30,116 nucleotides of DNA from an uncultured Collinsella sp. (GCA_902468695.1 CABQZS010000191.1:1-30116); one strand, 5' to 3'; shown: positions 17,108 through 24,235, counted from the stretch's first letter. Translations and numbers: made by a program. Notes: generated by a model not told the origin, from the letters alone.

Positions 17108-18396
17108 TGGCTCGTTTCCCCCTTGTTCCCACGGCACCCGAGCCCGAGCGTGCCATTTTGGTTGGTGTTGAGTGGCGCGACAATGCATGGCCACTCGATC
17201 GATCGCTCGATGAGCTGGAGCGCCTTGCCCACACGGCTGGTGCCCAGTGCGTGGCTCGCTTGTCTCAGCGTTTGGTAAAGCCGTATCCCAAATCATTTAT
17301 CGGTTCCGGTAAGGTAGAGGAGCTGTGCGGTCTGGTACATCGCATGGATGCCGATGTCGTTATTTTTGACGACGACCTGACGCCCTCGCAGCAATCCTAT
17401 TTGGAGAAAGCCGTGGGCGAGCCGGTAAAGATTATCGATCGTACGGCACTGATCTTGGATATCTTTGGCCTGCATGCTCAGACGCGTGAGGGACGCCTAC
17501 AGGTACAGCTGGCGCAGCTTCAATATCTGTTGCCTCGTCTGCGCGGCATGTGGAGCCATCTCGCCAAGGAACAGACGCGCGGCGGCATCGGCTCACGCTT
17601 TGGTCAGGGCGAAAGTCAGCTCGAGGTCGACCGTCGCCTCATTCGTAATAAGATCGCTGCGCTTCGTCGTGAGATCAAGCAGGTTGAACAGCGTCGTGAT
17701 GTTCAATCCAAGAGTCGTATTGAGTCACCGGCGTTTCGCGTCGCGTTAGCCGGTTATACCAATGCCGGTAAATCGACGTTGCTCAATCGCCTGACAGGCT
17801 CTACGGTACTTTCGCAGGACAAGCTGTTTGCTACGCTCGACCCGACGACGCGTTCGTATCGCCTGCCCGGCGGTCGCGGAATGACGATTACCGATACCGT
17901 CGGCTTTATTCAAAAGCTGCCGCATGGTCTTGTCGATGCCTTTAAATCGACGCTGTCCGAGGTGTTGGGTGCCGATCTAATTCTCAAAGTCGTAGATGCG
18001 TCTGACGAGGACTATGAGCGACAGCTGGAGGCTGTCGACCGCGTGCTTGATGAGATCGGCGCCGGAGAGCGCCTAACGCTGACCGTATTCAATAAAATCG
18101 ATCTTCTCGATAGCGTTGATCGATTAAGTTTCCGTCGTCGTTTTCCGGAAGCCGTTCTGTTCTCGGCCCAAACGGGCGAGGGGCTCGACGATCTCGTCGA
18201 TCGCATTGCTCGCGAGGCAGCTGCCACCGATGTACTGCTTTCAGCCGACATTCCATATCGTGAAGGTGCGCTCATTACACTCGTGCATGAGCAGGGGACC
18301 CTTTTGCATGAGGAATATCTTGAGGATGGCGTTCGTATTGTGGCGAAACTGCCGGCTCGTGTCGCACCGCGGCTCGAGCGTTATCGCACCGAGTAG
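17107..18396 (+). CDS. hflX: Ribosome-associated GTPase HflX
   Basis: 429 aa. HflX binds the 50S subunit and splits stalled or stressed ribosomes. An N-terminal HflX domain (about 30-190) includes FIGSGKVEEL and the coiled linker GIGSRFGQGESQLEVDRRLI. The GTPase domain has G1 GYTNAGKST (216-224), G3 DTVGF and G4 NKID. Its position after miaA recalls the miaA, hfq, hflX arrangement of other bacteria, without an hfq. The end overlaps the convergent gene on the minus strand by 16 bases. Confidence 0.95.
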   Translation: MARFPLVPTAPEPERAILVGVEWRDNAWPLDRSLDELERLAHTAGAQCVARLSQRLVKPYPKSFIGSGKVEELCGLVHRMDADVVIFDDDLTPSQQSYLEKAVGEPVKIIDRTALILDIFGLHAQTREGRLQVQLAQLQYLLPRLRGMWSHLAKEQTRGGIGSRFGQGESQLEVDRRLIRNKIAALRREIKQVEQRRDVQSKSRIESPAFRVALAGYTNAGKSTLLNRLTGSTVLSQDKLFATLDPTTRSYRLPGGRGMTITDTVGFIQKLPHGLVDAFKSTLSEVLGADLILKVVDASDEDYERQLEAVDRVLDEIGAGERLTLTVFNKIDLLDSVDRLSFRRRFPEAVLFSAQTGEGLDDLVDRIAREAAATDVLLSADIPYREGALITLVHEQGTLLHEEYLEDGVRIVAKLPARVAPRLERYRTE

Positions 18397-19085
18397 GCGA
18401 GCTCCAAAATGCCCAGTATAATGGGCTGATGCAGCAGATAAAAGGGTAGTGTATAACGTCCAAGGCTGGCGAGCGCCGGCAGGGAGTTGGCGTAGGCCCA
18501 GCTAGGGACGGTCTTATCGATTCCCTGCGCTATATGTGCGGCGAAGTATCCTGCAAGATACATAAAGATAAACGGGATGATGGGGTAGTAATCACCTGAG
18601 ACAAACCCAGGGCTCGGAAATCCCAGCCACGCCAGGTAGGGGACAGGGTAGATTGTTTTGGGGATGCTCCAGGTGAGGGCGAACATCACAAGGCATAGGG
18701 ACATGCCCCATCTCGCTGATATCTTTTTAAGGACGGGATCGGTCAACGCCACGATGCCGGTACATGCGGCCATGCAGTAGATGATGCCAAAATTAACCGA
18801 ATCATCGACTGAGACAAGTGTTGTTGCCAGCCAGACGACGAGTGCTGCTAAGGCGTATTTGGCGGCACGTTTGATATTGTTGCGCGAAAGAGTGCACATC
18901 CAACCCGCGATAAACAAGAATACCCAGCTGATGCTGGCGCGCCAGATGTCTTGAAAGACAGTCTGGGTAAACCAGGGCATATCCCAACCGTACAGGTAGG
19001 CGAGATCGTAGCAAGCGTGAAAACCTGCCATTGAAATCATCGTAAACCCGCGGACGGTATCAAAGATGGTGATGCGTTTTTGCAT
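18381..19085 (-). CDS. HGSNAT/DUF1624-type membrane acyltransferase-like protein
   Basis: 234 aa with about six to seven hydrophobic helices. The N-terminus has the family pattern FDTVRGFTMISMAGFHACYD: D9, R12-G13, and H23 as the likely catalytic histidine. The C-terminus has SLGRYTLPFYLLHQP, also typical. Related proteins move acetyl groups across membranes onto sugars; the substrate here is unknown. Its ATG overlaps the lexA stop (TAATG on the minus strand), so it is translated with lexA and probably rises in the SOS response. It converges on hflX with a 16-base overlap. Confidence 0.82.
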   Translation of the reverse strand: MQKRITIFDTVRGFTMISMAGFHACYDLAYLYGWDMPWFTQTVFQDIWRASISWVFLFIAGWMCTLSRNNIKRAAKYALAALVVWLATTLVSVDDSVNFGIIYCMAACTGIVALTDPVLKKISARWGMSLCLVMFALTWSIPKTIYPVPYLAWLGFPSPGFVSGDYYPIIPFIFMYLAGYFAAHIAQGIDKTVPSWAYANSLPALASLGRYTLPFYLLHQPIILGILELAYSVR

Positions 19086-19729
19086 TACGAGAACCGGCGC
19101 ATCAAGCCGACGACTTTGCCCAAAATAACGGGATTTGTTGCATAGATAGGCTCCATGGTGTCATTCTCAGGCTGTAGGCGTACGCGTCTCTGCTCCTTGT
19201 AGAACGTCTTGACGGTCGCTGAACCATCAATCATGGCCACGACGATTTCGCCGTTCATGGCACTCTTTTGTTCACGGACGATGATGTAATCGCCATTGAA
19301 GATGCCGACATTGATCATTGAGCTCCCATGCACCTCAAGGATAAAGGAACCCTGATCAGTGGCGATTTCGGTCGGGATAGTAAAAGTGTCTTCGATATTC
19401 TGCTCGGCCAGAATGGGAATCCCGGCCGCTACGCGACCAACGAGCGGTAGCGAGACCGTTCCGCGAGGTGCGGTGGGCTCGTCAGATTTAGAAATTGAGA
19501 CAGAGGAACCGTCCTCGTTAAAGAGTTCCAGGGCGCGCGGTTTGGTGGCATCGCGCTTGAGTAGCCCGCGCGCCTCCAGGGCAGATAGATGGGCGTGCAC
19601 GGTGCTGGGGGAGGAAAGGCCCACGGCAGAAGCCATCTCGCGCACGCTGGGCGGATAACCCTTCTCCTGCTGATATTCCTTGATGAAGTCGTAAATTTGC
19701 TGCTGACGCTTGGTAATTTTGCGAGCCAT
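19085..19729 (-). CDS. lexA: SOS repressor LexA
   Basis: 214 aa. An N-terminal winged helix (about 1-65, with SVREMASAVGLSSPSTVHAHL) binds SOS boxes. The C-terminal S24 peptidase domain has cleavage site A102-G103 (GRVAAGIPI), nucleophile S137 (HGSSM) and general base K174 (SATVKTF). The chosen ATG 19729 gives the standard start MARKITKRQQQIYDFIKE and has AGAGGA upstream; longer frames to 19750 or 19834 would run through the SOS boxes. RecA filaments stimulate its self-cleavage. Three SOS boxes in its upstream region indicate autoregulation. Confidence 0.97.
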   Translation of the reverse strand: MARKITKRQQQIYDFIKEYQQEKGYPPSVREMASAVGLSSPSTVHAHLSALEARGLLKRDATKPRALELFNEDGSSVSISKSDEPTAPRGTVSLPLVGRVAAGIPILAEQNIEDTFTIPTEIATDQGSFILEVHGSSMINVGIFNGDYIIVREQKSAMNGEIVVAMIDGSATVKTFYKEQRRVRLQPENDTMEPIYATNPVILGKVVGLMRRFS

Positions 19730-19752
19730 CAGGGCATCCTCTCTACCCATGT

Positions 19753-19766
19753 CAAACAAATGTTCG
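19753..19766. promoter_or_regulatory. SOS box 1 of the lexA/LysM region
   Basis: CAAACAAATGTTCG matches CGAAC-N4-GTTCG at 9 of the 10 fixed bases. It lies 24 bases before the lexA ATG on the minus strand. Confidence 0.75.
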
Positions 19767-19780
19767 AATTTTGCTTGACA

Positions 19781-19794
19781 GGAACAACTGTTCG
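19781..19794. promoter_or_regulatory. SOS box 2 of the lexA/LysM region
   Basis: GGAACAACTGTTCG matches at 9 of 10 fixed bases, and starts exactly 28 bases after box 1. Confidence 0.82.
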
Positions 19795-19808
19795 AAGATA
19801 ATAATAAC

Positions 19809-19822
19809 CGAACATTCGTTCT
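19809..19822. promoter_or_regulatory. SOS box 3 of the lexA/LysM region
   Basis: CGAACATTCGTTCT matches at 9 of 10 fixed bases, 28 bases after box 2. It ends five bases before the -35 of the LysM gene and flanks an AT-rich stretch (TTATTATTAT on the minus strand) that may hold the lexA -10. Confidence 0.82.
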
Positions 19823-19827
19823 CGCGC

Positions 19828-19856
19828 TAGACATTTTTGTCCGCGCGGCTTGATAA
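19828..19856 (+). promoter_or_regulatory. Candidate promoter of the LysM gene
   Basis: TAGACA (19828-19833), a 17-base spacer and TGATAA (19851-19856), 33 bases before the ATG. SOS box 3 abuts its upstream edge. Confidence 0.55.
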
Positions 19857-19889
19857 AACTGTTCTCAGCAAAACACGCGAGAGGAGAAC

Positions 19890-20342
19890 ATGATGAACGC
19901 AACGAATATGGTCCAGGGAAACCTTGCCCTTAAACTCGAGACGCCTGCAGAACCCACTTTTACGGTTGTTCAGGGTGGCCGCTCCGGCTTTCAGCCTTTG
20001 ACCGTAAAGCCTGCTCGCAATCAGCAGGCTGTAGTTGCGCCGGCCCGCGTTGCCCTGAAGGTTCCGACGATTGTCGCCGTTGCCGTTGCGCTTACGCTCT
20101 TCGTTGTCCTCGCTACGTCGGTCTTTAGCGCTCGTCACGCCGCGTATGCCGAGTCCGTTTCCAACGTTACCTACGAGACTATTCGCGTTCAGCCTGGTGA
20201 TTCTCTTTGGTCGCTTGCCGAGGAATATCCTATCGAAGGCCTTTCCACGCAAGAGACTTCCGACATGATCCGTAACGTCAATCATCTGGAGCATGGTTCG
20301 CTCGCCGCCGGTGCGCATCTTAAGGTTCCTGCTCGTTCGTAA
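19890..20342 (+). CDS. LysM membrane protein, probable SOS cell-division inhibitor (YneA/DivS/ChiZ-like)
   Basis: 150 aa. A cytoplasmic N-terminus of about 55 residues, one membrane helix (about 57-79) and a single extracytoplasmic LysM domain (about 95-148, TIRVQPGDSLWSLAEEYP onward) that binds peptidoglycan. GAGGAG precedes ATG 19890; a second ATG follows directly. The location, divergent from lexA and before nrdR, is the same as for Bacillus yneA (divergent from lexA) and Corynebacterium divS or Mycobacterium chiZ (between lexA and nrdR). Those proteins slow division during DNA damage. Sequence alone shows only TM plus LysM; the function is inferred from context and SOS boxes. Confidence 0.8.
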   Translation: MMNATNMVQGNLALKLETPAEPTFTVVQGGRSGFQPLTVKPARNQQAVVAPARVALKVPTIVAVAVALTLFVVLATSVFSARHAAYAESVSNVTYETIRVQPGDSLWSLAEEYPIEGLSTQETSDMIRNVNHLEHGSLAAGAHLKVPARS

Positions 20343-20355
20343 TCATTATCGCGCT

Positions 20356-20399
20356 GCGCATGGTACCCTTGTTATCGTTTAAGAGGAGGTACCATGCGC
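20356..20399 (+). promoter_or_regulatory. Perfect 12-bp hairpin covering the nrdR start
   Basis: GCGCATGGTACC (20356-20367) is the exact reverse complement of GGTACCATGCGC (20388-20399). The right arm contains the nrdR ATG (20394-20396) and the last bases of the AAGAGGAGG ribosome site (20381-20389); the rest of that site lies in the 20-base loop. If formed in mRNA the stem would hide the start codon. Confidence 0.75.
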
Positions 20400-20837
20400 T
20401 GTCCCAAATGTGGCAAGGCACATACCCGCGTCGTTGATTCCCGTATGCAGGAGTCAAATAACACCATTAAGCGCCGTCGCGAATGTTGTTCGTGTAACTA
20501 TCGCTTTACAACGTTTGAGCGATGCGAAGACCCAATCGAGGTCATTAAGTCAGACGGAACCAAGCAGCGGTTCGATCGCAATAAGCTGCTCGTTGGCTTG
20601 ATGCGCGCCACCATCAAGCGTGATATCGACACTAAGAAGCTCAATGAGATTATCGACGACATCGAGGTCGAGCTGCGCTCTCGCACGCTGACGGCCGTTA
20701 CGTCGCATGAGTTGGGTGACATGGTGCTCAAACGCTTGGCCAAGATCGACAAGGTGGCGTACATCCGCTTTGCCTCGGTCTATCGCGATTTCAAAGACGT
20801 CGATGAGTTTCTGCAAGAGCTCGACAAGCTAAGGTGA
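20394..20837 (+). CDS. nrdR: Transcriptional repressor NrdR
   Basis: 147 aa. NrdR senses ATP/dATP and represses ribonucleotide reductase genes. The N-terminal zinc ribbon has C3, C6, C31 and C34 (with an extra C32) in MRCPKCGKAHTRVVDSR and RRRECCSCNYRFTTFE. An ATP-cone follows at about 49-139. No ribonucleotide reductase gene lies in the window. It follows the LysM gene and is four bases before dut, giving a nucleotide-supply pair. Its start codon lies in a strong inverted repeat. Confidence 0.97.
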   Translation: MRCPKCGKAHTRVVDSRMQESNNTIKRRRECCSCNYRFTTFERCEDPIEVIKSDGTKQRFDRNKLLVGLMRATIKRDIDTKKLNEIIDDIEVELRSRTLTAVTSHELGDMVLKRLAKIDKVAYIRFASVYRDFKDVDEFLQELDKLR

Positions 20838-20841
20838 TTCC

Positions 20842-21285
20842 ATGTCCAACATTACCGTCAACATAAAGCGTCTCGACCCCACCGTCGAGCTTCCCAAATA
20901 CGCCCATCCCACCGATGCCGGCTTGGATCTGCGCTCCAACGAGGACTGCGTCCTGAAGCCCTTCGAACGCCGTCTGGTCTCTACTGGGCTGGCCATCGCC
21001 CTGCCCGATGGCTACGCCGGCTTCGTCCAGCCCCGCAGCGGCTTGGCCATCAAGCAGGGCCTGTCTATAGTCAACACGCCTGGCCTCATCGACGCCCACT
21101 ACCGAGGAGAACTCAAGGTTATCCTCATCAACCTAGATCCCACCAACGACATTCAGATCAACAAGGGCGACCGAATCGCCCAATTAGTCATCCAAGAAGT
21201 CCCCACCGTCAACCTCGTAGAAGTAGACGAACTAGACGAAACCGACCGAGGAGCCGGCGGTTTCGGTTCTAGCGGCGTATTGTAA
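20842..21285 (+). CDS. dut: dUTP pyrophosphatase (dUTPase)
   Basis: 147 aa trimeric dUTPase that hydrolyses dUTP to dUMP and keeps uracil out of DNA. Motifs in order: DAGLDLRS, PRSGLAIKQG, GLIDAHYRGE, GDRIAQLVI and the C-terminal RGAGGFGSSG. It begins four bases after nrdR. The last 50 or so codons use CTA, TTA, GTA, CGA and GAA much more than the neighbouring genes, which prefer G/C-ending codons. The protein is intact. Palindromic repeats begin 11 bases after the stop. Confidence 0.96.
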   Translation: MSNITVNIKRLDPTVELPKYAHPTDAGLDLRSNEDCVLKPFERRLVSTGLAIALPDGYAGFVQPRSGLAIKQGLSIVNTPGLIDAHYRGELKVILINLDPTNDIQINKGDRIAQLVIQEVPTVNLVEVDELDETDRGAGGFGSSGVL

Positions 21286-21295
21286 TGTTCGCTCT

Positions 21296-21389
21296 CCCGT
21301 GGGAGGCCCCTATATATCATTCCATGCTCAAACATTCTCACTGCGCTGCGAAACTGCGCGTGGAACGATATATAGGGGCCTCCCACGGG
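21296..21389 (-). repeat. Palindromic element copy 1
   Basis: Arms of 23 bases (21296-21318 and 21367-21389; CCCGTGGGAGG onward) are exact reverse complements. Beyond one mismatch, GCTC and GAGC extend the pairing to 21291-21394. The core (21319-21366), read on the minus strand, is identical to copy 2 over its first 23 and last 21 bases. It is therefore an inverted copy of the element at 21537. No transposase or coding potential is visible. Confidence 0.85.
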
Positions 21390-21451
21390 TGAGCTTCGTT
21401 TACGTGCTAGCAACTGAAACGGCTTCTTCAGAAAAAGTAGATAAAATCTAA

Positions 21452-21522
21452 TAGCAAACCGGTTCGATTAATGAAAAGTTCCCTTTTCGAATCGGCTTGC
21501 TAGAAAGAATGCTTTTTGTTTT
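21452..21522 (+). terminator. Long hairpin with T-run between the palindromes
   Basis: TAGCAAACCGGTTCGA (21452-21467) pairs, with an A-C mismatch and a G-T pair, with TCGAATCGGCTTGCTA ending at 21502. GAAAAG and CTTTTC form an inner stem. GAAAGAATGCTTTTTGTTTT follows. It is the likely terminator for the LysM-nrdR-dut unit. Its right arm can also pair with 21525-21530, giving an alternative fold. Confidence 0.55.
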
Positions 21523-21536
21523 CAAGCAAGAAGACT

Positions 21537-21639
21537 CCCGTCCGGGGCTCACCCATATCGTTCCACGCGCAGTTTCGCAGCGAGCGAAGCGAAGCGAGAA
21601 TGTTTGAGCATGGAATGATATGGGTGAGCCCCGGACGGG
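21537..21639 (+). repeat. Palindromic element copy 2
   Basis: Arms of 23 bases (21537-21559 and 21617-21639; CCCGTCCGGGG onward) are exact reverse complements. The core (21560-21616) contains GTTCCACGCGCAGTTTCGCA and GAGAATGTTTGAGCATGG, shared with copy 1, and an insert of GCGA-rich DNA. The arms differ from those of copy 1 at 8 of 23 positions, yet both copies pair perfectly. Confidence 0.85.
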
Positions 21640-21657
21640 CGGGATTCATGCGCCCCT

Positions 21658-21710
21658 GCGAAGCGAGAATGTTTGAGCATGGAATGATATATGGGCGGCT
21701 CCCACTGAGC
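21658..21710 (+). repeat. Half copy of the palindromic element
   Basis: Bases 21658-21690 repeat 33 bases of copy 2 (21589-21621) exactly, from GCGAAGCGAGAATG to GATAT. An arm-like stretch (ATGGGCGGCTCCCACTGAGC) resembles the right arm and flank of copy 1. There is no matching left arm, so this copy appears truncated. Confidence 0.75.
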
Positions 21711-21723
21711 AGCGGACTTTCGT

Positions 21724-23025
21724 CTACCTGATATGAGCAGGTTTTCCGCCCCAGTAGAAGCGGCAGAAGGCTCGTTTGCGCTTTTGGGGCTTGCCCGTAA
21801 GCTCCATGGTTGCGGTGGCGATGTCCTCGGCTGCGCGTGGACGGCGCAGGACTTCGCCGTTGATGAGCAGGGCTTTGAGTGACTCGGGATGGTCGTGCAA
21901 GTGACGTAGGGTTACGATGAGTTCACGTGCGGTGGTGACATGCATGCTGGCACCCATGCCGGTGAGCATCGTGGTGTTGGCCTTTTCCTGGCCGTATGAT
22001 TTGCCCAACAGGATCATCGGCAGATGTGCGCATAGGCACTCGGTGACCGTGAGTCCGCCCGATTTGAGGATTGCCAGGTCGCAGCCGTGCATGAGGGCCG
22101 CCATGTCGTCCACGTAGTCCAGAACCGTGACGTTTTCGAGCTTCATGGCGTCGAAGAGCGTCTTGAGGCGGGTGGCGTATTCCTCATCCTTGCCCGGCAA
22201 AAAGACAAAGTGCATGTCCTCGAAGCTGCGCAGGAAGGGGAGTGTGCGGTCCATCTCCGCGCGAAAGCGAACGTACGGTTGAGGCAAACTGGCACCGGCC
22301 ATCACCAACACAACGGTCTTGTCAGCGGGGAGATTGAACTTCTCGAGTTCTTCCTCGCGATTGTAGTCCGTATCAAACCCGGCGCGAATGGGGATGCCTG
22401 TAATGCGGATTTTGGTCTCGGGAACCTTACGGGGGCGAAGTGTCTCGGCCATAAATTCGTTGGCTACGCAGAACAGGTCGGTGTCCTTGTGGGGCCAAAA
22501 GCCTTCGACTTCATAGTCTGTTGGTACGCAGATGACGGGATAATCGATACCCGTGATGACGCGGGCACCCACAGCGACGTTGGCCGCCGTGATGTGTGTT
22601 GCGACCACGGCTATGGGCCTGCGGGTGCGGACATATTCGTTGAAGGCAGGGAACATAATACGTGACCATGCCGTGCCTCCGCCCCAGAGCAGATGTCCCG
22701 TAAACGTGTATCGCCAGGTTAGGTCATATATGGGACGCGTGGCGCCGGTAAACGAAGCTGCTGTTTTATTACCATCGAACCTAATACGTCCAAAATCGAG
22801 GATATCCAGGACTTCGATCTCAACATCCTCAGGGATTCCCTTGGTGCCGCTGATAAGGTCAAATGCTTGTGCAATCGCGTTGGCGGCGGCTTTGTGGCCC
22901 GATCCAACCGATGCGTGCACGATGGTTACTAGGGGTTTTTGTGCAGGTGAAACGGTCATTTGCTCCGGTTGGGGAGTAGCTTGCATGGGCAGGGGAGCGC
23001 TATTGCTCGTCTGCATTTGATCCAT
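21724..23025 (-). CDS. MGDG synthase/GT28-type glycosyltransferase
   Basis: 433 aa. It resembles processive diacylglycerol glucosyltransferases (UgtP type) and MGDG synthases, which build membrane glycolipids from UDP-sugar and diacylglycerol. The N-terminal domain has VHASVGSGHKAAANAI (G41-S-G-H44) and ICVPTDYEVEGFW. The C-terminal Rossmann domain has the sugar-nucleotide loop KSGGLTVTECLCAHLP. The first 30 residues are Met/Gln/Pro-rich and variable. ATG 23025 has GGGGAG at six bases; the frame upstream to 23154 overlaps the trxB leader and is unlikely to be translated. The exact sugar and lipid cannot be told. It is divergent from trxB. Confidence 0.85.
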   Translation of the reverse strand: MDQMQTSNSAPLPMQATPQPEQMTVSPAQKPLVTIVHASVGSGHKAAANAIAQAFDLISGTKGIPEDVEIEVLDILDFGRIRFDGNKTAASFTGATRPIYDLTWRYTFTGHLLWGGGTAWSRIMFPAFNEYVRTRRPIAVVATHITAANVAVGARVITGIDYPVICVPTDYEVEGFWPHKDTDLFCVANEFMAETLRPRKVPETKIRITGIPIRAGFDTDYNREEELEKFNLPADKTVVLVMAGASLPQPYVRFRAEMDRTLPFLRSFEDMHFVFLPGKDEEYATRLKTLFDAMKLENVTVLDYVDDMAALMHGCDLAILKSGGLTVTECLCAHLPMILLGKSYGQEKANTTMLTGMGASMHVTTARELIVTLRHLHDHPESLKALLINGEVLRRPRAAEDIATATMELTGKPQKRKRAFCRFYWGGKPAHIR

Positions 23026-23142
23026 CGATAACTCCCCTTCAGCTTTGTTACGCGATTTATCATTGTAGTGCATGAGTGTCATGTTCACGTAAATTTGGGT
23101 ATGAGCGCAAAGAACGCCAATCTTTCGACAGGAGGTCTCTTC

Positions 23143-24081
23143 ATGACTACCCATCAGCCGATCGATGTTGCTATTATCGGCGGCGGCCCTGCGGGCTATG
23201 CTGCAGCCATTTACGCGGCGCGCGCCAACCTAACGACGACCGTGATTGAGCAGGGCATGTCGGGAGGACAGATCGCCACAACCAATGAGGTCGAGAACTA
23301 TCCGGGCATTCCGCTACTGAGCGGCGCTGAACTCGGTGAGCGATTCCAACAACATGCAGAAGGCCTAGGGGCTCAGGTTGAATGGAGCATGGTGACGGGT
23401 GTCGATTACGATGCCGGCTCCAAATTGTTTACCGTTCATCACGATGTTGGTGATACGACGGCTAGGAGTGTTATCGCTTGCATGGGTGCCACGCCGCGTC
23501 CGGCAGGTTTCGCTGGCGAGGATACGTATCGCGGTCGTGGCGTTTCGTATTGCGCGACGTGTGACGGCATGTTCTTCCGTGGCAAACAGGTCTTTGTAAT
23601 CGGTGGTGGCAATTCGGCATGCGAGGAAGCTCTGTTCTTGTCAGAAATCGCCAGCAGCGTGACCATCGTTTTGCGCCGCGATCAGTTCCGTGCCCCCGAT
23701 GGTGTGGTTCAAAAAGTTCTTGCAAAAGATAATATTTCAGTTAGGTACCAAACTAGTATTGTGGAGCTCTCGGGCGAAGCCATGCCAACGACGATTACCT
23801 TTAAGGACAATGCATCCGGTGAGACTCATACCGATTCATTTGAGCCCGGCTCGTTTGGTATCTTTGTCTTTACCGGGACGCAACCCCATACCGAGCTTGT
23901 TGAGCATCTAGTCGATCTGGCGCCTGATGGCGGCATTCTGACTGATGAATCCATGGCGACCCGCACGCCAGGTCTATTTGCCGCTGGCGACATCCGTTCC
24001 AAGCTTTTACGTCAGGTTGTGACCGCCGTTTCTGATGGAGCCATAGCGGCAACCAGAGCATACGCATTTCTCCACGGATAA
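23143..24081 (+). CDS. trxB: Thioredoxin-disulfide reductase
   Basis: 312 aa FAD- and NADPH-dependent reductase of thioredoxin. FAD site GGGPAG (13-18), redox-active C137-A-T-C140, NADPH site VIGGGNSACEEA, and C-terminal FAD motif TPGLFAAGDIRSK. ATG 23143 has GGAGG seven bases upstream; the frame open from 23068 covers the promoter region. No thioredoxin gene is adjacent. A terminator follows at 24122. Confidence 0.95.
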   Translation: MTTHQPIDVAIIGGGPAGYAAAIYAARANLTTTVIEQGMSGGQIATTNEVENYPGIPLLSGAELGERFQQHAEGLGAQVEWSMVTGVDYDAGSKLFTVHHDVGDTTARSVIACMGATPRPAGFAGEDTYRGRGVSYCATCDGMFFRGKQVFVIGGGNSACEEALFLSEIASSVTIVLRRDQFRAPDGVVQKVLAKDNISVRYQTSIVELSGEAMPTTITFKDNASGETHTDSFEPGSFGIFVFTGTQPHTELVEHLVDLAPDGGILTDESMATRTPGLFAAGDIRSKLLRQVVTAVSDGAIAATRAYAFLHG

Positions 24082-24121
24082 GTACGATAATATATCTTAT
24101 GTAAGGTTGTTGTCTTTTAAC

Positions 24122-24164
24122 AAAGTGGTTGGACGGTGTATCAATGTGCTGTCCAACCACTTTT
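24122..24164 (+). terminator. Terminator after trxB
   Basis: AAAGTGGTTGGAC (24122-24134) pairs with GTCCAACCACTTT (24151-24163) and continues into TTTTACTTTCC. A strong intrinsic terminator. Confidence 0.88.
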
Positions 24165-24171
24165 ACTTTCC

Positions 24172-24200
24172 GGTTATATAGTATGCAAAACTAGATAACC
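24172..24200. promoter_or_regulatory. Palindromic operator candidate before the DUF1836 gene
   Basis: GGTTATATAGT (24172-24182) and ACTAGATAACC (24190-24200) form an 11-bp inverted repeat with one mismatch around ATGCAAA. The inner 23 bases (24175-24197) match the element before degV at 21 of 23. A likely -10, TACAAT (24206-24211), starts five bases later, so the element covers the spacer and -35 zone of the gene's promoter. Confidence 0.7.
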
Positions 24201-24235
24201 TAGAATACAATATAGCTAATGAACGGAGGATCCTT

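Noticed and set aside
19730..19834. Longer N-terminus for LexA
   Set aside because: It would place two SOS boxes and part of the third in coding sequence, and homology begins at MARKITKRQQQ with a ribosome site before it.
21296..21710. CRISPR array
   Set aside because: Only two full copies in opposite orientations and one half copy, with no regular spacers and no cas genes.
21516..21731. Small frame with repeated peptide RMFEHGMI across the palindromes
   Set aside because: The peptide repeat follows directly from the DNA repeat; no start signal, and it spans the hairpin arms.
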